Origin: Flavobacteriales bacterium
GTDB lineage: Bacteria > Bacteroidota > Bacteroidia > Flavobacteriales_D > Parvicellaceae
Reading direction: 5' to 3'
Assembly: GCA_020635565.1 (NCBI GenBank)
Contig: JACJZN010000009.1
Span: 1-64,000, forward strand
Length of the DNA stretch: 64,000 nt
Below are positions 26,086 through 35,121 of this stretch, one piece after another. The notes under the pieces were generated by a model. That model ran no database searches, was not told the DNA's origin, and saw nothing but the letters and a program-made list of their open reading frames with translations. A program made the position numbers and the translations under genes. Position 1 is the first letter of the stretch; each line of letters begins with the position of its first letter.

Positions 26086-27375
26086 ATGAATAGATCGGCT
26101 ATTTACCTTGTCGTCCTATCGATGAGTTTATTTATGTGGAATTGCAGTGCTGAATCTGCAAATGATAGTGATTCAACTGATCAGCAAGGTGTCGAACAAT
26201 CGGTTGAGGAGGACCAAGGAAATTATCTGTTGAAACAAGGTTTTTGGATTGGAAAACTTCGAATAAGTAAATCTCAGGTGCTTCCTTTCAATATGGAGGT
26301 GGTTAAAGATTCAGTGTACTTCATTAACGCAGAGGAACGAATTGGAGCATTAATTGTTCAAGAAGGAGAGCAGTTGGTAATAGAGATGCCGATCTTCGAT
26401 AGTGAGTTTAGAATTTCTAAGAATGATATTGGCTTGTTTGGATACTGGCATAACTATGCTAAGAGTCCTGATTACAAAATAGATTTTACTGCCGAACCTA
26501 TTGATAAAGAATCTTATGACAACCGATTCGGGATTCCTTCGTCAAGTAATGTGACAAACTTTGAAGGAAACTGGGAAACAACTTTCGATATTGGTTCTGA
26601 GGGAGCCTATAAAGCATTAGGATTACTGTTGCAAGTCAACCAGGATGTGAAAGGAACATTCCTCACAGAGACTGGGGACTATAGATTTTTACAAGGTAAT
26701 GCACATGGGGATTCACTTTATCTGAGTGCATTTGATGGTTCACATGCATTTCTCTTCGCAGCAGAGATGGATGGAGACACACTTAGAGGTACTTTCTTTA
26801 GTGGAAATCACTATCAGAATAATTGGGTAGCTTTTAGAAATGATGAGTTTGAATTAAGAAACCCGGATTCTCTGACCCGATTAAAAATTGGGGAAGAGTT
26901 TGCTTTTACTTTTCCAGGAATAGATGGTAAAGATGTTGCCTATCCATCTCCTAAATATACTGAAGAGGTTGTGATCATTCAACTACTTGGTTCATGGTGT
27001 CCAAACTGTATGGATGAGACGAAATTCCTTAATGATCTCTACGCTAACTACAAGGACAAAGGACTTCATATTATTGGGATTGCGTTTGAGAATCCAGAAA
27101 CATTGGAGGGAAAAATAGAAAGAGTAAAGGAACTGGCAGATTATTATGGGATTGAGTATGAATTGTGTATTGGAGGTTATGCTAGTAAAAAGGAAGCCGA
27201 ATTAGCTCTTCCTGCACTGTCAGAAGTTTTATCTTTCCCAACTACAATCTTCATTGACAAGGATGGACAGATCAGAAAGATTCATACAGGATTTAATGGT
27301 CCCGGAACAGGACCATATTATTTGAAATTTGTCGAATCCACAAACAAGTTCATTCAGAAGATGCTTAATGAGTAA
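26086..27375 (+). CDS. TlpA-like thioredoxin-fold lipoprotein
   Basis: A 429-residue lipoprotein (signal then MWNC, Cys 20). The first ~280 residues are a beta-rich, Bacteroidota-specific domain. The C-terminal ~150 residues are a TlpA/AhpC-type thioredoxin fold with QLLGSWCPNCMDETKFLND (CxxC at about 305-308), IIGIAFENPETLEGK and the cis-Pro region LSFPTTIFIDKDGQI. It probably reduces or exchanges disulfides in the periplasm. Family members assist cytochrome maturation or redox stress responses, but this subgroup's partner is unknown. A WYL regulator gene follows 3 bp later. Confidence 0.85.
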   Translation: MNRSAIYLVVLSMSLFMWNCSAESANDSDSTDQQGVEQSVEEDQGNYLLKQGFWIGKLRISKSQVLPFNMEVVKDSVYFINAEERIGALIVQEGEQLVIEMPIFDSEFRISKNDIGLFGYWHNYAKSPDYKIDFTAEPIDKESYDNRFGIPSSSNVTNFEGNWETTFDIGSEGAYKALGLLLQVNQDVKGTFLTETGDYRFLQGNAHGDSLYLSAFDGSHAFLFAAEMDGDTLRGTFFSGNHYQNNWVAFRNDEFELRNPDSLTRLKIGEEFAFTFPGIDGKDVAYPSPKYTEEVVIIQLLGSWCPNCMDETKFLNDLYANYKDKGLHIIGIAFENPETLEGKIERVKELADYYGIEYELCIGGYASKKEAELALPALSEVLSFPTTIFIDKDGQIRKIHTGFNGPGTGPYYLKFVESTNKFIQKMLNE

Positions 27376-27378
27376 GCT

Positions 27379-28389
27379 ATGATGATAGCTTCAAAAAATG
27401 CGATTTTAAGGTATCGGATCATTGACAGGTGTATCCGTTCAACTGCATTTCCATTTCCTTCAAAGAGCGAATTACGTGAAGCATGCGAGGAAGAATTATT
27501 TGGTTCTCAGAATGGGAGTCATATTTGTGATTCTACTATTGAGAAGGATCTTTTCGCTATGCGAAATGAGCACGATGCTCCCATCAGATTTAGTAGAAAG
27601 GAAAAGGGTTATTATTATACGGATCCTGAATATACGATAGATGAAATTCCATTGAATGATAAAGATGTGGATGCAATTAAAATGGCAGCGAACGTTCTCT
27701 ATCAATTTAAAAATTCAAATCTCTTTCAGAATTTTGATTTCGCTATCAGTAAAATTCTAGATCGGGTAAATATTTCAAACAAAATTGATGATGAGGAGAT
27801 CGATACTTTTGTTCAATTCGAAAAGGTAGCATCTCCAAAGGGAGGAGAGTTTTTGGAAGTTTTGCTTACAGCTATTAAACAGAAATCTAAAGTTCAGTTC
27901 GAATATCAAGGATTTAAAGATGACGAAAAAACGATCAGAAGAATTCATCCTTATCTTCTTAAAGAATACAGACATAGATGGTACGTAATCGGTAAGAACG
28001 AACTTAAAGATAGAGTTCAGACCTTTGGTCTGGATAGGGTTCTGAGTTTGCAAATATTGGAAGACAAATTTACTGTTGACGGTTCTTTTGATCCGGATTT
28101 ATTCTTCAAGTATTCGGTCGGAATTACTGCAAATACTGGTGTCCCAATGACGATTAAAGTGGCGGTGGAAGAAGTCCTTTCAAAATATCTCTTATCGCAG
28201 CCGTTACATTTTTCGCAAGAATACCTCGGGATAGATAAGGAGAAACATGTTTTTCAGTTCTTTCTCCTTCCTACTTATGAATTAAAACAACTGATCCTTG
28301 GGTTTGGTCCAGAGATAAAAGTAATTTCACCGCCTGCTTTTGTAGAAGAGATAAGAAAGTCAATCGATGAGATGAAATCACTCTACTAA
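27379..28389 (+). CDS. WYL-domain transcriptional regulator
   Basis: A 336-residue regulator. The N-terminal winged helix (ILRYRIIDRCIRSTAFPFPS, then STIEKDLFAMRNEHDAPIRF and KGYYYTD wing) is followed by a WYL domain at about 165-245 (KVQFEYQGFKDDEKTIRRIH, PYLLKEYRHRWYVIGKNE, FGLDRVLSLQI). A WCX-like C-terminal domain ends LGFGPEIKVISPPAFVEEIR. It is probably autoregulatory or ligand-responsive. It follows the TlpA-like gene by 3 bp. The layout is the same as in the island regulator at 2927-3853, but this copy sits in a core-like context. Confidence 0.88.
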   Translation: MMIASKNAILRYRIIDRCIRSTAFPFPSKSELREACEEELFGSQNGSHICDSTIEKDLFAMRNEHDAPIRFSRKEKGYYYTDPEYTIDEIPLNDKDVDAIKMAANVLYQFKNSNLFQNFDFAISKILDRVNISNKIDDEEIDTFVQFEKVASPKGGEFLEVLLTAIKQKSKVQFEYQGFKDDEKTIRRIHPYLLKEYRHRWYVIGKNELKDRVQTFGLDRVLSLQILEDKFTVDGSFDPDLFFKYSVGITANTGVPMTIKVAVEEVLSKYLLSQPLHFSQEYLGIDKEKHVFQFFLLPTYELKQLILGFGPEIKVISPPAFVEEIRKSIDEMKSLY

Positions 28390-28476
28390 CATTGATAAGT
28401 GAATTCTATCGCGCGCTGTAGTGTGCAACTTCAATACTAAAGTCTACTTTTGTTTTTTACAATTGGATAAAAATTA

Positions 28477-29385
28477 GTGAAAAGCTATTTAATCTATATA
28501 TTACTATTTCTGTTTTTAGCTGCTGAAGGTTATCATTCTCAACTGGTGGACAATATGGAATGTCAGGCATTTGGTGAAGAACCATTTTTTGATGAGACCT
28601 TTGTCAGACAGAACGGAATACATGTAATCAATGGGGAGATAAAAACGAAAGGGAATCTCGAGGTGATCAAAGATCCGAAATTGGTGTCACGATATGAATT
28701 TGACTCTACAGGTAGACTAAAAATGCAATACACATCTTTTAATGGAGGAGGAAATAAGGATACTACTTTCATTAATTATATCTATGACGATGCTGGAAAT
28801 ATCATCACCAAGCGTACAAACGATGCTTATGGTTTTTTCTCATATAATTACGAGTATGACGAGGAGAATCGACCGATATTGAAGACCTATTGCAGAGAAG
28901 AGAACGAGGGCCCAAGTAGATATCATTTTGTGTTGGGAAAACAATATACCATTGTGAAGGAGTCTTACAGTTACACCAAAAAAGATTCAGTTCTCATCAA
29001 ATCAATATATAATAATCATAACAGGATTTATCAAACGGACAGATACATCTACAATAACCTTGATCTGCTTGTAAGGATTGAAAGTCAGTATATTATAAAT
29101 AAAAAGAAGGCTATAACCGAGTTTACATATACAGATATTGGAAAAGTTGCTTCAAAGATCCATTACAAAGACTACAATAAAAAGGAGGATTTCGAAAAGT
29201 GGGAGTATCAGTATGATGAGCTGGGGAATTTAAGTTTTATAGATTATTACAAAGGTGAAGAACATATAACACACAAGGAAGTATTGTATGATAAGTCAAC
29301 TTTTACCCTAAAAGCACTTCTTGTTCAGGATGTTGCTTCCAATTTTATTACTATTATCAAGTATTCTACATCCTTTTTTAATTAA
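28477..29385 (+). CDS. Secreted YD-repeat-like protein
   Basis: A 302-residue protein with a signal peptide (YLIYILLFLFLAAEGYHSQ). The mature part carries YD/RHS-like beta repeats, for example SRYEFDSTGRLKMQYTSFNG, NYIYDDAGNIITKRTNDAYG, YEYDEENRPILKTY, YQYDELGNLSFIDYYKG. Full RHS toxins are much larger; this small form has no toxin domain and probably forms a short beta filament on the surface. The start is GTG 28477; TACTTTTG at 28445-28452 is a likely -7 element 24 bp upstream. No ATG fits. It stands alone between the WYL gene and the small lipoprotein genes. Confidence 0.7.
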   Translation: MKSYLIYILLFLFLAAEGYHSQLVDNMECQAFGEEPFFDETFVRQNGIHVINGEIKTKGNLEVIKDPKLVSRYEFDSTGRLKMQYTSFNGGGNKDTTFINYIYDDAGNIITKRTNDAYGFFSYNYEYDEENRPILKTYCREENEGPSRYHFVLGKQYTIVKESYSYTKKDSVLIKSIYNNHNRIYQTDRYIYNNLDLLVRIESQYIINKKKAITEFTYTDIGKVASKIHYKDYNKKEDFEKWEYQYDELGNLSFIDYYKGEEHITHKEVLYDKSTFTLKALLVQDVASNFITIIKYSTSFFN

Positions 29386-29427
29386 CACTTTTAACAATGT
29401 TTTATGGAGAATTAAAGGTTTTATTCT

Positions 29428-29457
29428 TTTGATATACTCCAAAAACTTATATATTTG
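29428..29457 (+). promoter_or_regulatory. Strong consensus promoter of a small lipoprotein gene
   Basis: TTTG (29428-29431), 18-nt spacer, TATATTTG (29450-29457), a near-perfect Bacteroidota promoter, 33 bp before ATG 29491. Confidence 0.8.
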
Positions 29458-29490
29458 CTAGCGAATGTTTAATTTTTAAAACTTAGAAAG

Positions 29491-29637
29491 ATGAAAAAGG
29501 TATTTATGATGATGGCTTTCGCTGCTTTCTTTTCTATGGCTGCTACTTCATGTGCAGGTGAAGAAAAAGCTGAAGAAGGTACTGAAGCTGAAGGACACGA
29601 AGGAGAAGGAGAAGAAGAAGGTGGAGAACACCACTAA
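29491..29637 (+). CDS. Small acidic lipoprotein (48 aa)
   Basis: A 48-codon gene with its own consensus promoter upstream and a strong terminator downstream, so it is a real single-gene unit. Residues 1-21 are a lipoprotein signal (KKVFMMMAFAAFFSMAATSC, lipid Cys 21). The 28-residue mature part is almost only Glu, Gly, Ala and Lys and ends GEHH (EEKAEEGTEAEGHEGEGEEE). It may act as an abundant surface-charge or metal-binding lipopeptide, but no function is known. The Glu/His-rich tail could chelate divalent metals; this is an inference. Confidence 0.85.
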   Translation: MKKVFMMMAFAAFFSMAATSCAGEEKAEEGTEAEGHEGEGEEEGGEHH

Positions 29638-29662
29638 TCTTTTCTTGATTCAAGAAATTAAA

Positions 29663-29694
29663 GCTCTCTATCTAGGATAGGGAGCTTTTTTTTT
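29663..29694 (+). terminator. Intrinsic terminator
   Basis: GCTCTCTATC pairs with GATAGGGAGC (one G-U pair) with a 3-nt loop, followed by nine T; it ends the small lipoprotein transcript. Confidence 0.92.
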
Positions 29695-29716
29695 AAGTTT
29701 GTAAAAATTAATTTCC

Positions 29717-29980
29717 ATGAAAAGTACATTAGCAATTGTTGGTTTTATGGTAGTATTCGTAGTTGGATGTTCGGCACCAATAGATGATCGAGCTACAGCG
29801 TTATGCGAATGCTACAGAGAATTACATATTATTGATCCCAATGAAGATTTTGAATTAATGAATATGGTTGCGGATAGTTGTAAGGCGCTGCATATTTCTA
29901 TTTTGGATGAACTAAGTGACAATCCAGATGAAAAAGCAAAATTTGATGCAGCTTACGACTATTGTCAGAATGAGAAATAG
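29717..29980 (+). CDS. Small Cys-containing lipoprotein
   Basis: An 87-residue protein with a lipobox (FVVGC, Cys 18). The mature ~70 residues contain four more Cys (CECYRE, DSCKAL, DYCQNE), an arrangement typical of small helical Bacteroidota lipoproteins where paired CxC and C...C residues could form two disulfides. No named domain is recognised. It starts 22 bp after the preceding terminator, so it needs its own promoter. It is not obviously linked to MscS, which has a separate promoter at 30019-30049. Confidence 0.65.
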   Translation: MKSTLAIVGFMVVFVVGCSAPIDDRATALCECYRELHIIDPNEDFELMNMVADSCKALHISILDELSDNPDEKAKFDAAYDYCQNEK

Positions 29981-30018
29981 TGATCTATCCCGCTTTTTTT
30001 TTAGATTGTCGAAAAGAT

Positions 30019-30049
30019 TTTGAGGTATATTCTGAAAGTCATATTTTCG
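30019..30049 (+). promoter_or_regulatory. Promoter of the mscS-like gene
   Basis: TTTG (30019-30022), 19-nt spacer, TATTTTCG (30042-30049); one mismatch from TAnnTTTG, 29 bp upstream of ATG 30079. Confidence 0.7.
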
Positions 30050-30078
30050 CGACCTTAATTTTAAAATAAAATTCTAAA

Positions 30079-30903
30079 ATGACTGTTGTAGAGGAATATG
30101 TAAAGCCCTTTATTAAGAACGATCTGGTGCCATTTGTGATTGACGCAGCTATTGCAGCATTGATCATTTTTGTTGGATTCAAATTGATCAAGAAACTAGA
30201 GAAGTTGTTGAAAAAAACTATGATGAAAAGAGGAGTGGAAGAGTCGTTGATCCCTTTTCTTACTAGCATAGTTACCATCATTCTGAAAGTACTTCTAGTA
30301 ATCACAGCAATTGGTATTCTCGGAATTCCAACCACGTCTTTAGCAGCTATTCTTGCAGCTGCTGGTTTAGCAATAGGTATGGCGCTTTCTGGTACCTTGC
30401 AAAATTTCGCAGGTGGGGTGATGATTTTAATCTTCAAGCCATTTAAGGTGGGAGATTTTATTGAAGCCCAAGGATATTCTGGTACAGTAAAAGAAATAGG
30501 ACTTTTTATAACAACTATGACAGCTTTGGATAATAGAACGATCATGTTGCCAAATGGTCCTTTGTCTAGTGGATCAATGGTGAATTTCTCAAGAGAGGAG
30601 AATAGAAGGGTTGATTGGACATTTGGTATAGCTTATGGCGATGATCCAGCTAAAGCGAGAACTGTTTTATTGGATTTGATAGCGGTAGATGAAAGAATAT
30701 TGAAAGGAGAAGGGTTTGAGCCATTTATTGAAGTAGGTGCTCTTGCAAATAGTTCGGTTGATTTGAAATGTCGAGTTTGGGTTAAGAACCCTGATTATTG
30801 GAATGTTTATTTTCAAATGCACGAAAAGGTTTACAATTCATTTAAAGCAAACGGACTGAGTATTCCGTTTCCTCAGATGGACGTGCATGTTCACAACACA
30901 TAA
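30079..30903 (+). CDS. MscS-family mechanosensitive channel
   Basis: A 274-residue small-conductance mechanosensitive channel, close in length to E. coli MscS. There are three transmembrane helices: about 15-40, 58-85 and the pore helix AAAGLAIGMALSGTLQNFAG (about 92-111) with its Gly/Ala packing pattern. The beta domain GGVMILIFKPFKVGDFIEAQ and IMLPNGPLSSGSMVNFSREE follow, then the alpha/beta C-terminal cage. It opens on membrane tension to release solutes during osmotic downshock. The gene has its own promoter, and the DUF3078 gene starts 7 bp after its stop. Confidence 0.93.
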   Translation: MTVVEEYVKPFIKNDLVPFVIDAAIAALIIFVGFKLIKKLEKLLKKTMMKRGVEESLIPFLTSIVTIILKVLLVITAIGILGIPTTSLAAILAAAGLAIGMALSGTLQNFAGGVMILIFKPFKVGDFIEAQGYSGTVKEIGLFITTMTALDNRTIMLPNGPLSSGSMVNFSREENRRVDWTFGIAYGDDPAKARTVLLDLIAVDERILKGEGFEPFIEVGALANSSVDLKCRVWVKNPDYWNVYFQMHEKVYNSFKANGLSIPFPQMDVHVHNT

Positions 30904-30910
30904 TTTTAAT

Positions 30911-31903
30911 ATGAAAAGAATTGTTTTATTGGCAATGTCGTTGACAATTGGTTCAGCGATGTTTGGTCAGCTGGATGCTGATGAAAAGAAGTTGAAAACG
31001 AAGGCAAAAGGATCCTCGGATAGTACGAAGATCTGGGATGTTGGAGGAAATGTTAATTTAAATGCTACCCAGGTCGCTTTGTCCAACTGGGCTGGAGGTG
31101 GTGAGTCTTCAGTTTCAATTCAGGGATTGTTCGGGTTGTATGCTAACTACTCCAAAGGTAAGTCAGCATGGGACAATAGTTTAGATCTTGCATATGGTAT
31201 GATCAAGACAGGTAAGAATGATTGGTTTAAAAATGATGACAGAATTGAATTGAATTCAAAGTTCGGGCACAAAGCATCTGAACATTGGTATTATGCTGCT
31301 CTATTGAACTTTCGCACGCAGTTTACAACTGGTTACAGCAAGGTAGGTGATACTAAATATATTTCAAATTTTATGGCTCCAGGTTATTTGACATTTGCCT
31401 TGGGGTTGGACTATAAGCCCAATAAAAAATTAACCATGTTCCTTTCGCCAGCTACCTTGAAAATGACTGCGGTTATGGATGATAATCTATCTGCTGAAGG
31501 TGCATTTGGTGTGGAAGAAGGGGAAACAATCAGGACTGAATTCGGTGGATACATGAAAGCTAGTTTTGTGGAGCCAAAAGTGTTTGGTAATGAAAATCTG
31601 GCATTCAAAACAAGTTTGTCTCTCTTCTCAAATTATCAGAATAAACCACAGAATATTGATGTTACTTGGGATGCATCGCTTACTGCAAAAATTGCGAAGT
31701 ATTTCACCGTGAGTTTGTCATTGAATATGATTTATGACGATGATATTGATATCAAGCGATACAATTCAGATGGGTCTCCAATCTATCTGGAAGATGTGAA
31801 TGGTAATGCTTTTGCAGATGCTGACGGTAATCCGATCCAGTTCAAAGGACCAATAACTCAGATCAAAGAAGTTATTGCTCTTGGATTCGCTTATAAGTTT
31901 TAA
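30911..31903 (+). CDS. DUF3078 outer-membrane protein
   Basis: A 330-residue protein of the DUF3078 family found in Bacteroidota. The signal peptide is MKRIVLLAMSLTIGSAMFGQ. The family hallmark follows: KIWDVGGNVNLNATQVALSN then WAGGGESSVSIQGLFGLYAN. The rest is amphipathic beta strands ending in an aromatic residue (LGFAYKF), as in an outer-membrane barrel; function unknown. The frame is open from 30887, but ATG 30911 gives a clean signal peptide and avoids overlap with MscS. The two genes are probably co-transcribed. Confidence 0.88.
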   Translation: MKRIVLLAMSLTIGSAMFGQLDADEKKLKTKAKGSSDSTKIWDVGGNVNLNATQVALSNWAGGGESSVSIQGLFGLYANYSKGKSAWDNSLDLAYGMIKTGKNDWFKNDDRIELNSKFGHKASEHWYYAALLNFRTQFTTGYSKVGDTKYISNFMAPGYLTFALGLDYKPNKKLTMFLSPATLKMTAVMDDNLSAEGAFGVEEGETIRTEFGGYMKASFVEPKVFGNENLAFKTSLSLFSNYQNKPQNIDVTWDASLTAKIAKYFTVSLSLNMIYDDDIDIKRYNSDGSPIYLEDVNGNAFADADGNPIQFKGPITQIKEVIALGFAYKF

Positions 31904-31993
31904 GTATTACGGGCTAATTTAGAGGTGTCTCTTTTTTAGCGAAAACGCACCATTGCTTGCTTTTTTTAATACCTTTGTGGAACTAATAAATTA

Positions 31994-32206
31994 ATGGATA
32001 TGACAACATTATCAATCGAAACAATGGAAGCAGGTTTTATCGGTATGCCGCAGGTAATTCTGATTGCTGTTATTGTGTTGTTACTTTTCGGAGGAAAGAA
32101 GATTCCACAGTTGATGAAGGGATTGGGTCAAGGAGTGAAGGAATTCAAAGATGCCTCTAATAGTTCTGAAAAAGAGAACACAAACGAAGAAGAAAACAAA
32201 GCTTAA
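31994..32206 (+). CDS. tatA: Sec-independent translocase TatA/TatE
   Basis: A 70-residue TatA-family protein. A single N-terminal membrane helix (MPQVILIAVIVLLLFGGKKI) is followed by the amphipathic helix QLMKGLGQGVKEFKDASN and an acidic tail. TatA multimers form the pore of the twin-arginine pathway, which exports folded proteins. TatC was not seen in this window. TACCTTTG at 31970-31977, 16 bp upstream, is a likely -7 element. gatA follows 18 bp later. Confidence 0.92.
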   Translation: MDMTTLSIETMEAGFIGMPQVILIAVIVLLLFGGKKIPQLMKGLGQGVKEFKDASNSSEKENTNEEENKA

Positions 32207-32224
32207 TTACTTAAAGAGAATATT

Positions 32225-33643
32225 TTGCAAGAGTATAGATCGTATTCTGAAGTTAGAAAAGATTTATTCGCAGGAGCCACCAATTGTGTGGCTCTTGTGA
32301 GTTATTATATAGACAAGATTAAGGTGTCTGAAACCAATGCTGTTTTGGAGGTTTTTGAACAATCTGCCATGTCAAAAGCCAAAGAGGTGGATGAGAAGAT
32401 TCAACAAGGTACAGCTGGGAAATTAGCAGGTATGGTGATTGCCATTAAAGATAATATCTGTTACAAAGATCATAAGGTCTCTGGTTCATCAAAGATATTG
32501 GAAGGATTCGAATCGATATACAATGCTACGGTAGTTGATCGATTACTTGCTGAAGATGCGATTATCATTTCACGATTGAATTGTGATGAATTTGCAATGG
32601 GCGGTTCTAATGAGAATTCAGCCTATGGAAATGTATTGAATCCACTCGATCATTCCAAAGTACCTGGTGGTTCTTCAGGAGGTTCAGCAGCAGCAGTTAC
32701 TGAGGGGCTTTGTTTAGCTGCTCTCGGAAGTGATACAGGTGGGTCGATTCGTCAGCCTGCTTCTTTCTGTGGAATAGTAGGGTATAAACCCACCTACGGA
32801 AAAGTGTCGAGATATGGACTACTTGCTTATGCTTCGAGTTTTGATCAGATCGGACCGATGACCAATACAGTGGAAGATGCTGCATTAATAATGGAGGTGA
32901 TTGCCGGTCCTGATGAATATGATAGTACAGCATCTCAAAAGCCGGCTGAGCAATATTCTGCATTACTAGGAGAAAATAATAAATATAAGATTGCTTACAT
33001 TAAAGATTGTTTTGAAAGTGAAGGAATTGATTCCGAAATAGCTGATAAACATGAAAACTTGATCCAAGAGTTGAAGTCTGCAGGTCATCAGGTAGAAGGA
33101 GTAGATTTTCCCCTTTTGGAGTATATGATTCCTAACTACTATATTCTTACCACGGCAGAAGCTTCTTCAAATCTGGCGAGATATGATGGCGCTCATTTTG
33201 GTTTTAGAAGCCCCGATGCGGTCGACATTGAATCAACTTATGTAAAATCCAGAAGTCAAGGCTTTGGCGAAGAAGTGAAAAGAAGAATTATGCTGGGAAC
33301 ATTTGTTCTTAGCGCAGGGTATTATGATGCCTATTATACCAAGGGTTTAAGAGTTAGAAGATTAATAAAGGAGAAAACTGAAGAACTCTTCAAAGAGTAC
33401 GATTTTATACTGTTGCCAACAGCTCCTACTACGGCTTTCGGTATTGGAGAAAATTCTGAAGATCCTATTACGATGTACTTACAGGATATATTCACCGTAC
33501 ATGCAAATCTTGCTGGAATTCCAGCAGTATCGTTACCGCTCTATAAACATTCAAATGGATTGCCGTTTGGTACTCAATTAATGGCTCCTAAACATCAGGA
33601 TGCTAAATTATTGGCTTTTAGTCATACGTTGATGAAAAAGTAA
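32225..33643 (+). CDS. gatA: Glu-tRNA(Gln)/Asp-tRNA(Asn) amidotransferase subunit A
   Basis: An amidase-signature enzyme of 472 residues that supplies ammonia for amidation of misacylated Glu-tRNA(Gln)/Asp-tRNA(Asn) in complex with GatB and GatC. The catalytic Lys lies in VIAIKDNICYKDHKVSGSSK. The Ser-rich signature reads VPGGSSGGSAAAVTEGLCLA and SDTGGSIRQPASFCGIVGYK (Ser-cisSer-Lys triad), then KPTYGKVSRYGLLAYASS. The start is TTG at 32225, with no ATG nearby that keeps the N-terminal helix. It follows tatA by 18 bp and precedes the transglycosylase gene by 5 bp. gatB and gatC are not in the window. Confidence 0.95.
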   Translation: MQEYRSYSEVRKDLFAGATNCVALVSYYIDKIKVSETNAVLEVFEQSAMSKAKEVDEKIQQGTAGKLAGMVIAIKDNICYKDHKVSGSSKILEGFESIYNATVVDRLLAEDAIIISRLNCDEFAMGGSNENSAYGNVLNPLDHSKVPGGSSGGSAAAVTEGLCLAALGSDTGGSIRQPASFCGIVGYKPTYGKVSRYGLLAYASSFDQIGPMTNTVEDAALIMEVIAGPDEYDSTASQKPAEQYSALLGENNKYKIAYIKDCFESEGIDSEIADKHENLIQELKSAGHQVEGVDFPLLEYMIPNYYILTTAEASSNLARYDGAHFGFRSPDAVDIESTYVKSRSQGFGEEVKRRIMLGTFVLSAGYYDAYYTKGLRVRRLIKEKTEELFKEYDFILLPTAPTTAFGIGENSEDPITMYLQDIFTVHANLAGIPAVSLPLYKHSNGLPFGTQLMAPKHQDAKLLAFSHTLMKK

Positions 33644-33648
33644 TTGCA

Positions 33649-35121
33649 ATGAATTTATTCAAGGGTATAGTGCTTTTTGTTTTGATGTTGAGCTTTAATC
33701 TCAGCTTCGGACAAAATAATCTTTCGCCTGAAGATAGACAATTCATTGATCGTTGTGATAGTTTGTTAGTCGCACACTTTAGAGAGCTGGACTCATTTAC
33801 GTGGGATACATCTGAGTTGAATTTGTACAATTATGACGCGGATCATGTTCCTGTAGTATCAGATCAAACTTTGATGAAGAGAATCGAGGAGATGGATGAG
33901 AACTCTCCTTTTGACTTTGTATCCAATGATGCATCTCTTGCAATGATCAAACTGTACGTAAAAAAGCGTTATCGTTTAACATCACGGATGTTAGGTCTGT
34001 CTACCTTATATTTTCCAATATTTGAAACAAAATTATCGGCTTATCATTTGCCATATGAGTTGAAATATTTGCCTATTGTAGAGTCAGCACTTAACCCTAA
34101 GGCAATTTCGAGATCAGGAGCAGGGGGACTATGGCAGTTCATGCCACCTACGGGTAAGGACTATGGATTACAAATTGGATCTATGGTTGACGAAAGATTT
34201 GATCCATATTTAGCTACAGAAGCCGCATGCAAGTACTTGTCAAAGTTGTATGCGATTTTTGGCGACTGGAGTCTTGCCTTAGCAGCTTACAATGCGGGTC
34301 AAGGAACGGTAACAAAAGCAATTCGAAGATCTGGTGGAAAGACGGATTATTGGAGTATCAGAGAGTTTTTACCAAAGGAAACCCAAAATTATGTGCCTGC
34401 ATTTATTGCGGTAAACTATGTGATGAATTATGCTTCACATCATAATATTTATCCAAAAATCCCTCATTTTTTTGAATATGAAATGGATACGATTCATGTT
34501 AAAGAAAGAATTGATTTTGGTGTGATGGAGGAATGGCTGGGTTATAATCGAGTAAAACTTGCTTATCTAAACCCAATGTATTTGACTGAAGTTGTTCCGG
34601 GTAAACAAGGTCAACCGATGCCTATTAAGATGCCTTTAGAACTTTTAGGATCTTTCATGGACAAGCATGATTCAATTGTTAAGTATTCAAGTTTGGAATA
34701 TAAATACTGGGTAGCAGCAAATAAGCCTGCCAGAGTAGAGTTGAAACATACTGTGAAGAGTGGTGAAACAATCGAAAGTATTGCTAAGCATTACCATTGT
34801 ACCGTCCAAGATATTAAAGCTTGGAATACAATGTCCAAGATCAAAGTGAAACCCGGACGTAATCTAGTGGTTTTTAAACTGACTTCAGAGCCAGAGGATT
34901 ATAAACAAAAATTTACCCAGCAAAAGGCGGGAGAAGGAGATGAGCAAGATGTAATCGTCACAGACGAAGAGTATATCTATCATGTGGTTAAAAGTGGTGA
35001 TACGTTGTGGGATATTGCCAAGACCTATAATTGCTCTGTTGATGAGATTTTGGCGCTTAACAAAGAAAAGGATATTTCAACCTTGCATACTGGTACAAAA
35101 ATTAAGGTGGTGAAGCGATGA
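33649..35121 (+). CDS. MltD-like lytic transglycosylase with LysM domains
   Basis: A 490-residue murein hydrolase with a signal peptide (about 1-20, LSFNLSFGQ). An SLT-type transglycosylase domain spans about 120-260: LPYELKYLPIVESALNPKAI (catalytic Glu in IVES), SRSGAGGLWQFMPPTGKDYG, WSLALAAYNAGQGTV. Two LysM domains bind peptidoglycan: HTVKSGETIESIAKHYHCTV (about 365-408) and YHVVKSGDTLWDIAKTYNCS (about 443-488). It cleaves glycan strands with formation of 1,6-anhydro ends. It is translationally coupled to the next gene by a 4-bp overlap. Confidence 0.93.
   Translation: MNLFKGIVLFVLMLSFNLSFGQNNLSPEDRQFIDRCDSLLVAHFRELDSFTWDTSELNLYNYDADHVPVVSDQTLMKRIEEMDENSPFDFVSNDASLAMIKLYVKKRYRLTSRMLGLSTLYFPIFETKLSAYHLPYELKYLPIVESALNPKAISRSGAGGLWQFMPPTGKDYGLQIGSMVDERFDPYLATEAACKYLSKLYAIFGDWSLALAAYNAGQGTVTKAIRRSGGKTDYWSIREFLPKETQNYVPAFIAVNYVMNYASHHNIYPKIPHFFEYEMDTIHVKERIDFGVMEEWLGYNRVKLAYLNPMYLTEVVPGKQGQPMPIKMPLELLGSFMDKHDSIVKYSSLEYKYWVAANKPARVELKHTVKSGETIESIAKHYHCTVQDIKAWNTMSKIKVKPGRNLVVFKLTSEPEDYKQKFTQQKAGEGDEQDVIVTDEEYIYHVVKSGDTLWDIAKTYNCSVDEILALNKEKDISTLHTGTKIKVVKR

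Noticed and set aside
28477..29385. RHS toxin
   Set aside because: Only short YD-like repeats are present; no core barrel, cleavage motif or toxin tip, and no immunity gene follows.
30039..30545. Minus-strand 168-aa frame opposite mscS
   Set aside because: Antisense shadow of a clearly recognised channel gene, running over its promoter.
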